A DNA stretch of 15,460 bases from an uncultured Bacteriovorax sp. (GCA_946482295.1 CAMLRB010000076.1:1-15460); one strand, 5' to 3'. Positions 1 to 7,622 are shown, counted from the first letter of the stretch. Notes: a model not told the origin generated them from the sequence alone. Made by a program: numbers and translations.

Positions 1-217
1 GTCCTGAACGTTTAAATTCCTTTTCAAGGCGTTTCTCAGCAATGTTGTTTAGAAGTTTATTCATGGGTAGTGCGATTTTTCCGTCTTGCAGTGAAGTGAC
101 TTCGAAATCTCCCAGCATGAAACGGTAGAATCCCGGAGTTGCGATTTTAGAAAATGGTGCAGCTGCAAATACACTACTACCTAAAAACAAAGTTGTTAGT
201 AGAAATAATTTTTTCAT
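1..217 (-). CDS. Exported MBL-fold metallo-hydrolase (N-terminal part, runs off the window)
   Basis: Only the first 72 codons are inside the window; the 3' end lies beyond base 1. The protein begins MKKLFLLTTLFLGSSVFAAA, a clear Sec signal peptide with a VFA-A cleavage site, so the product is exported. The mature N-terminus reads PGFYRFMLGDFEVTSLQDG, the usual opening of secreted metallo-beta-lactamase-fold hydrolases (the group that includes lactonase-like and beta-lactamase-like enzymes). The metal-binding HxHxDH motif would come after the window edge, so metal binding and substrate cannot be judged. The start is supported by AAGGAG about 8 bases upstream of the ATG. The gene follows the histidine kinase on the same strand after 66 bases. 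Family placement rests on N-terminal similarity alone. Confidence 0.72.
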   Translation of the reverse strand, partial: MKKLFLLTTLFLGSSVFAAAPFSKIATPGFYRFMLGDFEVTSLQDGKIALPMNKLLNNIAEKRLEKEFKRSG

Positions 218-283
218 GGAAAGTCTCCTTATATTTTTAGTTCTTCTATTTAAAGGCCAGAAAACTAAAAATGAAAGGAATTT

Positions 284-1420
284 TTAAGCAGGCAGTTGAA
301 TTCTACTGCGTTTGAAAGTCAGCACAAATTTTGTATTTTGCGAAGTTGTATCAATCGCAAGTGTTCCGTTGTGAGATTCTACGATTTTCTTCGAAATAGA
401 CAGTCCCAGTCCTGTCCCCTCACCTGCTGCCTTTGAAGTATAAAATGATTCAAAGATTTTTCTTTGCAGGTGATCTGGAATACCCTTACCGCTGTCGGTG
501 ATACTTAGAGTAACAAATTCTGAATAAGCTTTTGTTTCAAGCTTGATCCAACGTTCTTCAGAATTTTTAATAGCATCACAACTGTTACTAATGAGATTAA
601 GAATAACTTGAGCAATTTGAGAGCTTCGACAATCGATTGTGACTTCTTCTGAAGAAAAACTAGCATCAAATTTTATATTATTTTTCTTCAATTGATCTTG
701 AAAAACCTCAACCATATCATTAACCATAATGTGTAAATCATGTGCTATAAAAGGATCACCTGTTCCATTTCGAGCGAGAGTTTTTAATCCATTTACAATT
801 TTGTCGATTCGTAGAGTTGCCTGTTCTATCTTGCAAGCTACTTTATTCAAATCTGCAGGCTCCAGTGATTGTTGATGAATTTGTTTTTTCATTTTATTAG
901 TGAGTAAATGAATGATCGTAACTGGATTTTTTATTTCATGTCCAATCCCCAAGGCCATCTCTCCTAATGTACAAAGTTTTGCGGATTCAATCATGAGTTG
1001 CTGTTCAGTATCTTTGGTTTGGGAAATATCACGACCTATGCAATAAACACGTTCTCCTATTCCTTTTCCATTCCAAGATATCCAAACGTAATCCCCATCT
1101 TTTTTTTGGTAACGATTTTCACATGCAATTATCGTTTCACCTGCCACAACTTTAGCAATGGCTTCGCGTGAATGGTCACGATCATCAGGATGAATAAAAT
1201 CAAAAATGGGACGAGAGAGTAATTCTTTGTATGAATAACCTAGAATTTTTTCAAAAGCAGGATTCACTCTTTGAAACATTCCATCAGCTCCCGCTACACA
1301 CATGAGATCAGTTGAAATGAGATAAAGATGTTTTAGGTCATCTGAAGAATCATCACGTTCATTAGCGAAAATTTTATTCATAACTTTTTCTCTTGTTAAA
1401 CTTATCTTAAGATTCGGCAT
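284..1420 (-). CDS. PAS-domain sensor histidine kinase, soluble
   Basis: A two-component sensor kinase that would autophosphorylate a histidine and pass the phosphate to a response regulator. Residues about 30-135 form a PAS domain (motifs NPAFEKILGYS, FIHPDDR, ending GRDISQTK). The HisKA helix has the H-box GIGHEIKNPV with phospho-acceptor His161. The ATPase domain shows the N-box NLISNSCDAI (about 275-284), G1 box DSGKGI (Asp309), F-box FESFYTSK and G2 box GEGTGLGLS. No transmembrane segment or signal peptide is present, so it should sense a cytoplasmic signal. No receiver domain is fused and no response regulator is adjacent, so it is an orphan kinase. The start is uncertain: the first ATG has no Shine-Dalgarno, and a second ATG at 1381 (Met14) has a weak AAGAGA upstream. 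Neither choice touches the PAS domain. Confidence 0.93.
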   Translation of the reverse strand: MPNLKISLTREKVMNKIFANERDDSSDDLKHLYLISTDLMCVAGADGMFQRVNPAFEKILGYSYKELLSRPIFDFIHPDDRDHSREAIAKVVAGETIIACENRYQKKDGDYVWISWNGKGIGERVYCIGRDISQTKDTEQQLMIESAKLCTLGEMALGIGHEIKNPVTIIHLLTNKMKKQIHQQSLEPADLNKVACKIEQATLRIDKIVNGLKTLARNGTGDPFIAHDLHIMVNDMVEVFQDQLKKNNIKFDASFSSEEVTIDCRSSQIAQVILNLISNSCDAIKNSEERWIKLETKAYSEFVTLSITDSGKGIPDHLQRKIFESFYTSKAAGEGTGLGLSISKKIVESHNGTLAIDTTSQNTKFVLTFKRSRIQLPA

Positions 1421-1580
1421 AAAAATCGTTTTGGATTACAAATTATGTGTGAAGAATCTTTCAAACCAAAATTCTTTAGAGGTAACTTGCGAATTAAACA
1501 AGAAAATGGCCAAACAATAAGAGCTTATGAAATCATAACTGTCAGATTAAAAAGCTTAAATTCATTATACTTGAGGATTC

Positions 1581-2000
1581 ATGAACCCAAATCTTATGTA
1601 TTATCCCGTGCTAGCTATGATCGTTCTAACTTTCGTAGTTCTGCTTAGAATGTTTGCTTTGAGAGTGAGTGGGATTAAGTCTAGAAAAGTGGATGTGCGC
1701 TATTTTAAAACCTACAATATGCCGACACAAATTCCCCCAAAGCAAGTTCAAACTGAACGAAACTTCACAAATCTTTTTGAAGTTCCTGTCCTCTTTTATA
1801 CTGTCTGTGCTTTTGCATTAATCACTCGTAACGTTGATTACATGATGTACACTTTAGCGTGGTCGTATGTGGCCTTAAGAGCACTCCATAGTTTCATCCA
1901 TTTGACGTCTAATAAACTCATTCCACGAATGAGTTTCTATGGTCTCAGTTGGATTGTTCTCATGATCATGGCCGTTAAATTAGGTTTAATGGTCTCTTAG
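1581..2000 (+). CDS. MAPEG family integral membrane protein
   Basis: A 139-residue protein of the MAPEG fold (membrane-associated proteins in eicosanoid and glutathione metabolism). Four hydrophobic helices are visible, at about residues 8-28, 65-83, 86-104 and 117-137. The family signature between helices 1 and 2 is present as TERNFTNLFEVPVLFY, which matches the conserved ExxxxN-x-x-E-x-P pattern used in glutathione binding by characterised members. Bacterial members of this size are mostly uncharacterised, so a glutathione-linked activity is only a family-level guess. The ATG at 1581 is preceded by TGAGGA at good spacing. The overlapping frame from 1445 has no family features and is not called. 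The stop overlaps the stop of the opposing M14 peptidase gene by 4 bases (TTAG). Confidence 0.85.
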   Translation: MNPNLMYYPVLAMIVLTFVVLLRMFALRVSGIKSRKVDVRYFKTYNMPTQIPPKQVQTERNFTNLFEVPVLFYTVCAFALITRNVDYMMYTLAWSYVALRALHSFIHLTSNKLIPRMSFYGLSWIVLMIMAVKLGLMVS

Positions 2001-3034
2001 TTAAAATACTCTAAGAAACTCCAAACCATTTCGCGTGATTCGTTCACGACTGTTGGAATTTTGCTGAAGGCCGGAACTTTATCACGACCAAGTTCAGCAG
2101 CGATCGCACGTGTTCCGGTTTTCCAATAGAAGTAGTCAGCACTACTTCCTGCTGCCACATAAATTGTCGTTGAAATTTGTCCAGCTTCATACTGATTGTC
2201 TTTGGCCATAGTCTGAACAATATCTTTAAAACCTGTAACATCATTTGCTGGCGGAGCTTTACGTGTGTAGCCCCAAGGATACATCACTAATCGTCCATAG
2301 GCATGAAGATCGAGTGATCCGGTAAATTTCATAGAGTTTGTAAAATTCATCATCGCTTGGATGACATCGACACTTGGATTCTCCGGCCGCTCAGGCCATG
2401 GATAACTACGATTTGGGTCTTTCCCTTGGACATAACGTTCTCGTGCTTCAAAACTATCTGGACTCACCACAGGGATAATAAAAATGTCTCGATCATTTAA
2501 AATTTTGGTCAAACGCTCTTCTTTACCAAAGCCTGCAAGAAGTTCTTGAGTGAGAGCAAATAAAACTTCTGTCGTGATAAGTTCATCTCCGTGAGTTGCG
2601 GCCGTCACCATCAGACGAGGTTTATTTTCCCCTTCCGTTGATAATTTAAGTGCATAGAGATTGCGACCTTGTTTACTTACTCCATAAGTTTGAAGAGTGG
2701 CCAGTTGCGGATACGTTTCAGCAATTTTTTTTAAGTCTACTTCTACATCAGAAAATTTTCGATATTGATTAAGACCTTTTGTTTCTGAAAAATCATTAAC
2801 TTTTTTTTCAAGTAATTTTGCTTGCGGAGCAAGTCTTAAGAACTCAGCTACGCGCTCTTCTTGAACGTAGACTTCAAAACCTTTTGAAAGCTTTTTTACG
2901 ACTTCGAATTGCGCTGCAATCTTATTCATCTTAAGAGGATTAACGGAAACTTGATAGCTTCTTAATGTTTCAGCTGAAAACACGTTAAGAGCTAAAATAA
3001 ATGATAGTGTCAATGTTGTGATTTTTATTTTCAT
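1997..3034 (-). CDS. Exported M14-family zinc carboxypeptidase
   Basis: A zinc metallocarboxypeptidase of family M14, predicted to remove C-terminal residues from peptides outside the cytoplasm. A signal peptide (MKIKITTLTLSFILALNVFSA) is followed by a region at about residues 25-90 that resembles the M14 activation propeptide. The catalytic domain holds the zinc motif HGDE (His148, Glu151), the substrate carboxylate-binding DPNRSYPW (Asn208, Arg209), the third zinc ligand His244 in LDLHAYGRL, and the catalytic Glu314 in IAAELG. All key residues are present, so it should be active. At 345 residues it is compact, with no C-terminal extension. The ATG at 3034 has a weak AGAGAG just upstream. 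It is divergent from the amidase gene, across a 109-base gap, and convergent with the MAPEG gene. Specificity cannot be read from the sequence. Confidence 0.93.
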   Translation of the reverse strand: MKIKITTLTLSFILALNVFSAETLRSYQVSVNPLKMNKIAAQFEVVKKLSKGFEVYVQEERVAEFLRLAPQAKLLEKKVNDFSETKGLNQYRKFSDVEVDLKKIAETYPQLATLQTYGVSKQGRNLYALKLSTEGENKPRLMVTAATHGDELITTEVLFALTQELLAGFGKEERLTKILNDRDIFIIPVVSPDSFEARERYVQGKDPNRSYPWPERPENPSVDVIQAMMNFTNSMKFTGSLDLHAYGRLVMYPWGYTRKAPPANDVTGFKDIVQTMAKDNQYEAGQISTTIYVAAGSSADYFYWKTGTRAIAAELGRDKVPAFSKIPTVVNESREMVWSFLEYFN

Positions 3035-3143
3035 CTCTCTAGCGTTACAAATTTTTTAACAGCTGTCATCTTTTGTGACACCTTTTGCGCGTAGCAGATT
3101 TGCTCTTTCCACTTTCCTTCCTAAATTAACTACGGGGGTAATT

Positions 3144-4199
3144 ATGAAACAAATTCTTACATCACTCGTAGTGCTTGCATTTTCTATTCAAACGGCATTT
3201 ACGTGTACGATTTTTTCTCTTTATCCCAAGAGTCAGCACTGGGTTGGTAGAACCTTTGATTGGTCCTACGGTCATGGACTCGTTTTTACGAACAAAAAGA
3301 ATGTGACAAAAACAGGTTTGCGTTTACTACCTACTGACGTAGCAACTGTTTGGACGTCAAAATTCGGTAGTGTCACTTTCAATCAATTTGGAAAAGAATT
3401 TCCGACAGGGGGAATGAACGAAGCTGGTCTCATGGTGGATGCTCTTGAACTCAAATCTTCTCAATTTCCGGCCGCTGATGCCCGCCCCTCTTTTAATGAA
3501 CTTCAATTCATCCAATACTTGCTCGACAATTATTCCTCGGTCGAAAAAATTGAAGCTGATTTACCCAACATTCGTCTCGCCCCAGTCGGTTCAAAACTTC
3601 ATTACTTCACTTGCGATGTTAATAATTGCATGACAATTGAATATGTTGACGGAAAACTTGTCACACACTCTGGAGAAGATTTAGAAATTTCAGGACTGGC
3701 CAATAGCACTTATGATGAACATTTAAATTTTGCTCGCGAGCATATTGGTTTCGGAGGAACGAAGCCAATCAATATGGGATCAAGCGATTCGCTTGATCGT
3801 TTCGTGCGTGGAAACTACAAAGCAAAGTTCATTGACGAGACGAAGAACCCTATTCAATATGTTTTTAACATCCTTCAAAGTGTCGGTAGTCCTGAAAGCA
3901 ATCGCTGGCAGATTATTTATAATCTTTCAGAACGAGTTATCACTTTCAGAACAACAGCTAAACTTGATCTTCAGCGAACAGTTGATCTCAAACAATTTGA
4001 TTACAACTGTCAAACCCCTTCACTCTCTTTTGATTTAGAGAGTGATCAAACAGGTGCGATAAACAACAAATTCACACCATTTGATTCTCTTCTCAACTAT
4101 TCGATCATCAAAAGATCAGTAGAGATGCAAAAACTACCCGCACCTCTTGCCGACCGTCTGGCCATTTATCCAAAAGAAACAGTCTGCCATAGTCATTAA
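3144..4199 (+). CDS. Exported choloylglycine hydrolase / penicillin V acylase-like amidase
   Basis: An Ntn-hydrolase of the linear amide C-N hydrolase family (bile salt hydrolases, penicillin V acylases, some N-acyl-homoserine-lactone acylases). From the ATG at 3144 (351 residues) a signal peptide MKQILTSLVVLAFSIQTAFT ends exactly before Cys21. Signal peptidase cleavage would therefore free the nucleophilic Cys as the mature N-terminus. Other family landmarks follow: VGRTFDW (Arg36, Asp39), MNEAGLMVDAL, LANSTYD (Asn187, the oxyanion Asn) and SDSLDRFVR (Arg219 or Arg222). The lipobox residues are wrong, so a lipoprotein is unlikely. The frame is open back to a GTG at 3075, but the signal peptide and a GGGGG ribosome site at 3134-3138 favour 3144. 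The substrate is unknown; N-acyl amides are most likely in an environmental bacterium. Confidence 0.9.
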   Translation: MKQILTSLVVLAFSIQTAFTCTIFSLYPKSQHWVGRTFDWSYGHGLVFTNKKNVTKTGLRLLPTDVATVWTSKFGSVTFNQFGKEFPTGGMNEAGLMVDALELKSSQFPAADARPSFNELQFIQYLLDNYSSVEKIEADLPNIRLAPVGSKLHYFTCDVNNCMTIEYVDGKLVTHSGEDLEISGLANSTYDEHLNFAREHIGFGGTKPINMGSSDSLDRFVRGNYKAKFIDETKNPIQYVFNILQSVGSPESNRWQIIYNLSERVITFRTTAKLDLQRTVDLKQFDYNCQTPSLSFDLESDQTGAINNKFTPFDSLLNYSIIKRSVEMQKLPAPLADRLAIYPKETVCHSH

Positions 4200-4235
4200 G
4201 AGACTTTAGGGCCCTGGCATTCACAATGCAGAGCC

Positions 4236-4264
4236 TTGCTAAATCCTCTCTATTATACTATACT
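4236..4264 (+). promoter_or_regulatory. Predicted sigma70-type promoter of the dmeRF operon
   Basis: A TTGCTA -35 (4236-4241) and a TATACT -10 (4259-4264) are separated by exactly 17 bases, 23 bases before the dmeR start codon. The -10 lies wholly inside the operator palindrome at 4256-4275, so bound repressor should block RNA polymerase. AAGGAG at 4275-4280 is the ribosome binding site. This is a prediction from consensus match and position. Confidence 0.65.
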
Positions 4265-4275
4265 GGGGTATAGTA
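4256..4275. promoter_or_regulatory. Operator palindrome for the RcnR/DmeR-type repressor
   Basis: Perfect 8-base inverted arms TACTATAC and GTATAGTA flank a TGGG centre. The resulting core ATACTGGGGTATAG is a short G-tract bordered by A/T-rich inverted repeats, which is the operator style known for RcnR, FrmR and DmeR proteins. It overlaps the -10 hexamer and ends 12 bases before the dmeR ATG, the expected place for autoregulation. Assignment to DmeR is an inference from position and motif type. Confidence 0.75.
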
Positions 4276-4287
4276 AGGAGAAGCATC

Positions 4288-4566
4288 ATGGCCCATGTCT
4301 TAGAATCAAAAAAGAAAATTATTACTCGCATTCGCCGAATAAAAGGCCAGCTTGATGCTGTTGAAAGAGGCTTAGAAGAAGGCCTTGATTGCTACGATGT
4401 TCTCCAAACTCTCACCGCAAGTCGCGGTGGTCTTACTGGATTAATTGGTGAGTTGATTGAAGCTCACATTAAAGAGCACGTGATGAGCGATATGAACAAT
4501 CCAAAAAGTGCCAGCGATAAATCTGCACTTGAACTTATCAAACTCATGAAGACTTACTGGAAATAA
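4288..4566 (+). CDS. dmeR: Ni/Co-responsive repressor, RcnR/CsoR (DUF156) family, DmeR-like
   Basis: A 92-residue all-helical metal-sensing repressor. It would block its own promoter and the downstream efflux gene until nickel or cobalt binds. The alignment-free family signature is good: KKKIITRIRRIKGQLDAVER in helix 1, then Cys35 in LDCYDVLQ, then IEAHIKEHV in helix 2. All four side-chain positions used by E. coli RcnR for Ni/Co are present at the same numbering: His3, Cys35, His60 and His64. FrmR-type formaldehyde sensors lack His3 and His64, and CsoR copper sensors use C-H-C, so Ni/Co sensing is favoured. It has a strong AAGGAG site and sits 9 bases ahead of dmeF. The name dmeR follows the rhizobial dmeRF operons; orthology is inferred from gene order and ligands. 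Confidence 0.88.
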   Translation: MAHVLESKKKIITRIRRIKGQLDAVERGLEEGLDCYDVLQTLTASRGGLTGLIGELIEAHIKEHVMSDMNNPKSASDKSALELIKLMKTYWK

Positions 4567-4575
4567 GGAAGATCT

Positions 4576-5535
4576 ATGACAATCGAACAACATACTCACG
4601 AACATGACTACGTCATTAAAGATAGTAAGATCGGTGCGAACGAAAAAAAAACTCTCTTCGTTGTCATCCTAACTTTCATAACGATGGTTTTTGAAATTTT
4701 TTATGGTTATGTCACCGGTTCAATGGCACTACTTGCTGATGGTTGGCACATGGGGAGCCACGTCGGAGCACTGGGTATTTCTCTTATCGCCTATCGTTTG
4801 GCCCGTTCTCAGAAAATGAATTCAAAATTTTCTTTTGGTTCTGGAAAGCTTATTCCACTTGGAGGATATACCAGTGCACTTCTTCTTGGAATTGTGGCCA
4901 TCTTTATGGGTGTTGAATCAATAGAAAGGTACTTCAATCCAAAAACCATTAATTTCGAGATGGCCATTTGGGTTTCAGTAATTGGATTTGTCGTCAATCT
5001 AGTGAGTGCTCTCTTGCTCATGAACTCCCACGACCACTCTCATCACGACGCTCATCATGGTCATGATCACGATCATGATCATGATCACCACGACCGAGAT
5101 CCTAATCACGTCCACGATCATAATCATCAGAGTGCTCTCATTCACGTCATTGCCGACGCATTTACCTCAGTCCTTGCTATTGGCGCTCTTCTTCTCGGCA
5201 AATACTTAGGATGGATTTGGGCCGATCCAGTCATTGGAATTTTAGGTTCCCTTGTTATTTTGAAATGGGCCTATGGTCTTTGCAAAGCTACTTTATGGGA
5301 GCTTTTGGACGGGAGCTCAAAGCTAATAAGTGAACAAGAAGTAAAAAATTTTTTAGAAAACGAACAAGGTGTTGTTGTAAGTGATATTCACATCTGGAGA
5401 ATTGCCCCCAATGCTCACGCTTGCGAAATCATCATTTTTAACTCCGAGTTAAAAGGTAGTGATTATTACCGTGAGCGATTAAGTAAGAAATATAATTTAC
5501 AACATACAATCATTGAAGAAAGACAACGAAACTGA
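4576..5535 (+). CDS. dmeF: Cation diffusion facilitator metal efflux pump, DmeF-like
   Basis: An inner-membrane proton-coupled exporter of divalent cations, most likely Co and Ni. It has six transmembrane helices within about residues 27-240 and a C-terminal cytoplasmic domain to residue 319. The DmeF-type signature LLADGWHMGSH in helix 2 gives His58 and His62, and HVIADA in helix 5 gives His190 and Asp194; together these would form the transport metal site. FSFGSGKLIPLGGYTSA is the conserved loop after helix 2. A very His/Asp-rich cytoplasmic loop spans residues 151-184, encoded by short CATGATCAC-like repeats, and the N-terminus carries another HTHEHD. A start-proximal AAGGAAG and the 9-base gap show cotranscription with dmeR. 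The stop codon lies inside the FNR-like box of nnrS. Confidence 0.92.
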   Translation: MTIEQHTHEHDYVIKDSKIGANEKKTLFVVILTFITMVFEIFYGYVTGSMALLADGWHMGSHVGALGISLIAYRLARSQKMNSKFSFGSGKLIPLGGYTSALLLGIVAIFMGVESIERYFNPKTINFEMAIWVSVIGFVVNLVSALLLMNSHDHSHHDAHHGHDHDHDHDHHDRDPNHVHDHNHQSALIHVIADAFTSVLAIGALLLGKYLGWIWADPVIGILGSLVILKWAYGLCKATLWELLDGSSKLISEQEVKNFLENEQGVVVSDIHIWRIAPNAHACEIIIFNSELKGSDYYRERLSKKYNLQHTIIEERQRN

Positions 5536-5573
5536 TTCACATCATGGTAAGAGCGATTCGTATTCGGTAAGAT
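5532..5573 (+). promoter_or_regulatory. FNR/DNR-type box and -10 of a class II promoter for nnrS
   Basis: CTGATTCACATCAT (5532-5545) has the perfect TGAT-N4-ATCA core of FNR/DNR/NnrR sites; only the two outermost bases differ from TTGATNNNNATCAA. Its centre at 5538.5 places a class II start (+41.5) at 5580. TAAGAT, the expected -10, occupies 5568-5573, exactly -12 to -7 from that start. The first base of the box lies within dmeF and the box overlaps its TGA. Prediction from motif and spacing; the regulator itself is not in this window. Confidence 0.68.
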
Positions 5574-5580
5574 ATTAAGA

Positions 5581-6690
5581 ATGAAGAAAGAACCATATCG
5601 CAACTTTTTTTTATTAGGACTTTTTTATCTTCTTTGGGGAACTCTCATCTGGATCCCTCAAATCTTTATAGAGACTCATTATCCAGTTCTCGCTCATCGT
5701 TTTCTAATGTTAAATGGTTTTTCAGCATCCTTCATTGCTGGTTTTCTCATGACTGCTGTCCCAAAATTTTCCGGTACTGAACCGACTAAAACGATCGAAT
5801 CTCTTCCATTTGCTCTCATAACAGCTGTTGGGGTGATGTTTGCCTATTTAGAACTTGATCGTTGGACGGCCGGTGTGTCAGCACTGCAGGCCTTTTTCAT
5901 TCTTTCTTTTCTTTTTAGAAGAATTAAAAAGCGCACATCGAATCCACCATATTCTTTTGTTTTCCTTTTCATAGGAATGGGTTTATGGCTTTTTTCGGCC
6001 CTCATTCAACTTCTAACGGGAAGTGAAGCTTACAGGTATATGCACTATGAAGGGGCCATTGCCGCTCTTATCTTAGGTGTTGGAAGTCGTCTCATTCCTG
6101 GAATTCTCGGACACATTGAGATCGTTCAAACGCAAAGAAAACGTTATGAAACAAATCTCACATTCTTAAAAACCGTACCTCCTCTTTTTTGGATCTTAAT
6201 GATTTCTTTTGTCGTGAGTTTTTTCCTTCAAGGACAAATCGCACAGTTTTTAAGAACAGTTGTTGTATGTGTGATCGCTATTAAATATTGGAGCCTACAT
6301 AAGACACCAAAAGAAAAAACAGTTTTGACCGCAAATATTTGGATATCATGTTGGTTAATTATTCTAAGCTTTATTCTAAAATTATTTTGGTTTGATGGAG
6401 ATATTCATGCATCTCATGCTTTCTTTTTTAGCGGAACTCTCCTACTCACATTATTAATTTCTATGCGAGTTTTACAATCTCACGGCCCAGGAGATAAAAG
6501 TTTGGAAAATAAGAAAGCGATTTATTTTATTTCCGCATTCATCATAATTTCGGGAGTTACAAGAGTGAGCGCTATTCTTATCCCTGCCAATTATTTACAC
6601 CATCTTAGCTATAGCGCGATCATGCTTACACTAGCGATTCTTCTCTTCGTCAAAACATTTTACCACACTTTTAGTGTTGCCAAACGTTAG
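5581..6690 (+). CDS. nnrS: NnrS family haem-copper membrane protein
   Basis: A polytopic membrane protein of the NnrS family, linked to nitric oxide and nitrosative stress tolerance and often controlled by FNR, DNR or NnrR. The 369 residues form about 10-12 hydrophobic helices. NnrS landmarks are YRNFFLLGLFYLLWG near the N-terminus, then HRFLMLNGF (His39) leading into GFLMTAVPKFSG (about 54-65). A later MHYEGAIAALILGVGSRLIP segment (His155) and His178 could also bind haem or copper. It is a little shorter than typical members. The ATG is the only in-frame start after a TAA at 5548, yet there is no Shine-Dalgarno, so a leaderless mRNA is likely given the promoter. It follows dmeF by 45 bases, so some read-through from the dmeRF promoter is possible. 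Confidence 0.87.
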   Translation: MKKEPYRNFFLLGLFYLLWGTLIWIPQIFIETHYPVLAHRFLMLNGFSASFIAGFLMTAVPKFSGTEPTKTIESLPFALITAVGVMFAYLELDRWTAGVSALQAFFILSFLFRRIKKRTSNPPYSFVFLFIGMGLWLFSALIQLLTGSEAYRYMHYEGAIAALILGVGSRLIPGILGHIEIVQTQRKRYETNLTFLKTVPPLFWILMISFVVSFFLQGQIAQFLRTVVVCVIAIKYWSLHKTPKEKTVLTANIWISCWLIILSFILKLFWFDGDIHASHAFFFSGTLLLTLLISMRVLQSHGPGDKSLENKKAIYFISAFIIISGVTRVSAILIPANYLHHLSYSAIMLTLAILLFVKTFYHTFSVAKR

Positions 6691-6775
6691 CCAGTCGCTC
6701 AACAAAAAATTAAAGAATTCTAAAGCATTTAAATGAATCAACTATGCTAAAACCTCGTACAGTTGGGGAGGAAAA

Positions 6776-7555
6776 ATGATTCAGACTATTAAAGAATTTC
6801 CAGGTGTCATCAACCTAAGACGAATGCTTTTTGAAAAAAAATTTTCATCACACAAAAACGTTAATTACTTTCGTGGCGTTTTTAAATCTTTTAATGAAGC
6901 AAGGCTCTCTGCTCCGGGGACCAAACCAGTAGGATACAACAATATTGATTCTGCACGATTGTACAAAGAAAGAACTGAGCGAATCTACTCTACAGATTAT
7001 CCGGTTCTTTACTGGATGAAAAATTTGAGTGAACAATTTGAAACTGTCTTCGACTTTGGTGGACACGTTGGGATCCACTATTACACATATTCAAAGTTTA
7101 TAGATTTCAATTCCATATACACTTGGACTGTCTGTGATGTTGAAAGTGTGACGACTGAAGGAAAAATTCTAGCAGTACATAAAAAAGCTGAAAAACTAAA
7201 CTTCGTTAACAACATCAATTCAGCCGATGGTCATGATCTCTTTCTCGCAAACGGTTCTCTTCAATACTTAGAATGGGAGTTGCATGATAAATTACGGGCG
7301 ATGAAATCTCCTCCAAAAATTGTCATCGTAAATATGTTCCCTTTACATGAGAGCTTGAGGACTATCACTCTTCAAAGCATAGGTACTTCTTTTTGTCCTT
7401 ACCTTATTCGCAAAGAAAGTAATTTCATAAAGGGTATGCAAGATTTTGGATACACTTTGATAGATCGCTGGAATAACGAAGAAAAAAGCTGTCACATCGC
7501 CTTTGAACCCGAAAGATCACTTCGCCATTATAAAGGAATGATCTTTATTAAATAA
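6776..7555 (+). CDS. Putative methyltransferase, TIGR04325 family
   Basis: A 259-residue member of the TIGR04325 family, predicted to be SAM-dependent methyltransferases and usually found in polysaccharide or O-antigen clusters. The order of motifs matches the family: YFRGVFKSFNEA near the N-terminus, then GYNNIDSARLYKERT, the SAM-binding-like VFDFGGHVGIHYYTYSKF (about residues 90-107), WTVCDVESV in place of the family's W-x-V-V-E, then LANGSLQYLE, and a C-terminal half with VIVNMFPL. The start is firm: GGGGAGG lies 6-7 bases before the ATG. No glycosyltransferase or other surface-polysaccharide gene is nearby, so the gene is isolated from its usual setting. The methyl acceptor is unknown, and the methyltransferase role is itself a family prediction. 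Confidence 0.8.
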   Translation: MIQTIKEFPGVINLRRMLFEKKFSSHKNVNYFRGVFKSFNEARLSAPGTKPVGYNNIDSARLYKERTERIYSTDYPVLYWMKNLSEQFETVFDFGGHVGIHYYTYSKFIDFNSIYTWTVCDVESVTTEGKILAVHKKAEKLNFVNNINSADGHDLFLANGSLQYLEWELHDKLRAMKSPPKIVIVNMFPLHESLRTITLQSIGTSFCPYLIRKESNFIKGMQDFGYTLIDRWNNEEKSCHIAFEPERSLRHYKGMIFIK

Positions 7556-7622
7556 GACTGCTGCGAAACAACCGAGTAAGTGTGGACTTATATTGAATTC
7601 ATTCGCGCTTTACACTTTGTGA

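Noticed and set aside
1566..1571. TATACT as a -10 for the MAPEG gene
   Set aside because: No acceptable -35, and the implied start would remove the TGAGGA ribosome site that the gene appears to use.
1445..1648. 67-codon plus-strand frame overlapping the MAPEG start
   Set aside because: No Shine-Dalgarno, no family features, and its 3' part runs out of frame through the well-supported MAPEG gene.
4207..4239. Nested hairpin (AGGGC/GCCTT outside GCATT/AATGC) after the amidase gene as a terminator
   Set aside because: One mismatch in the outer stem, no T-run downstream, and the right arm overlaps the dmeR -35.
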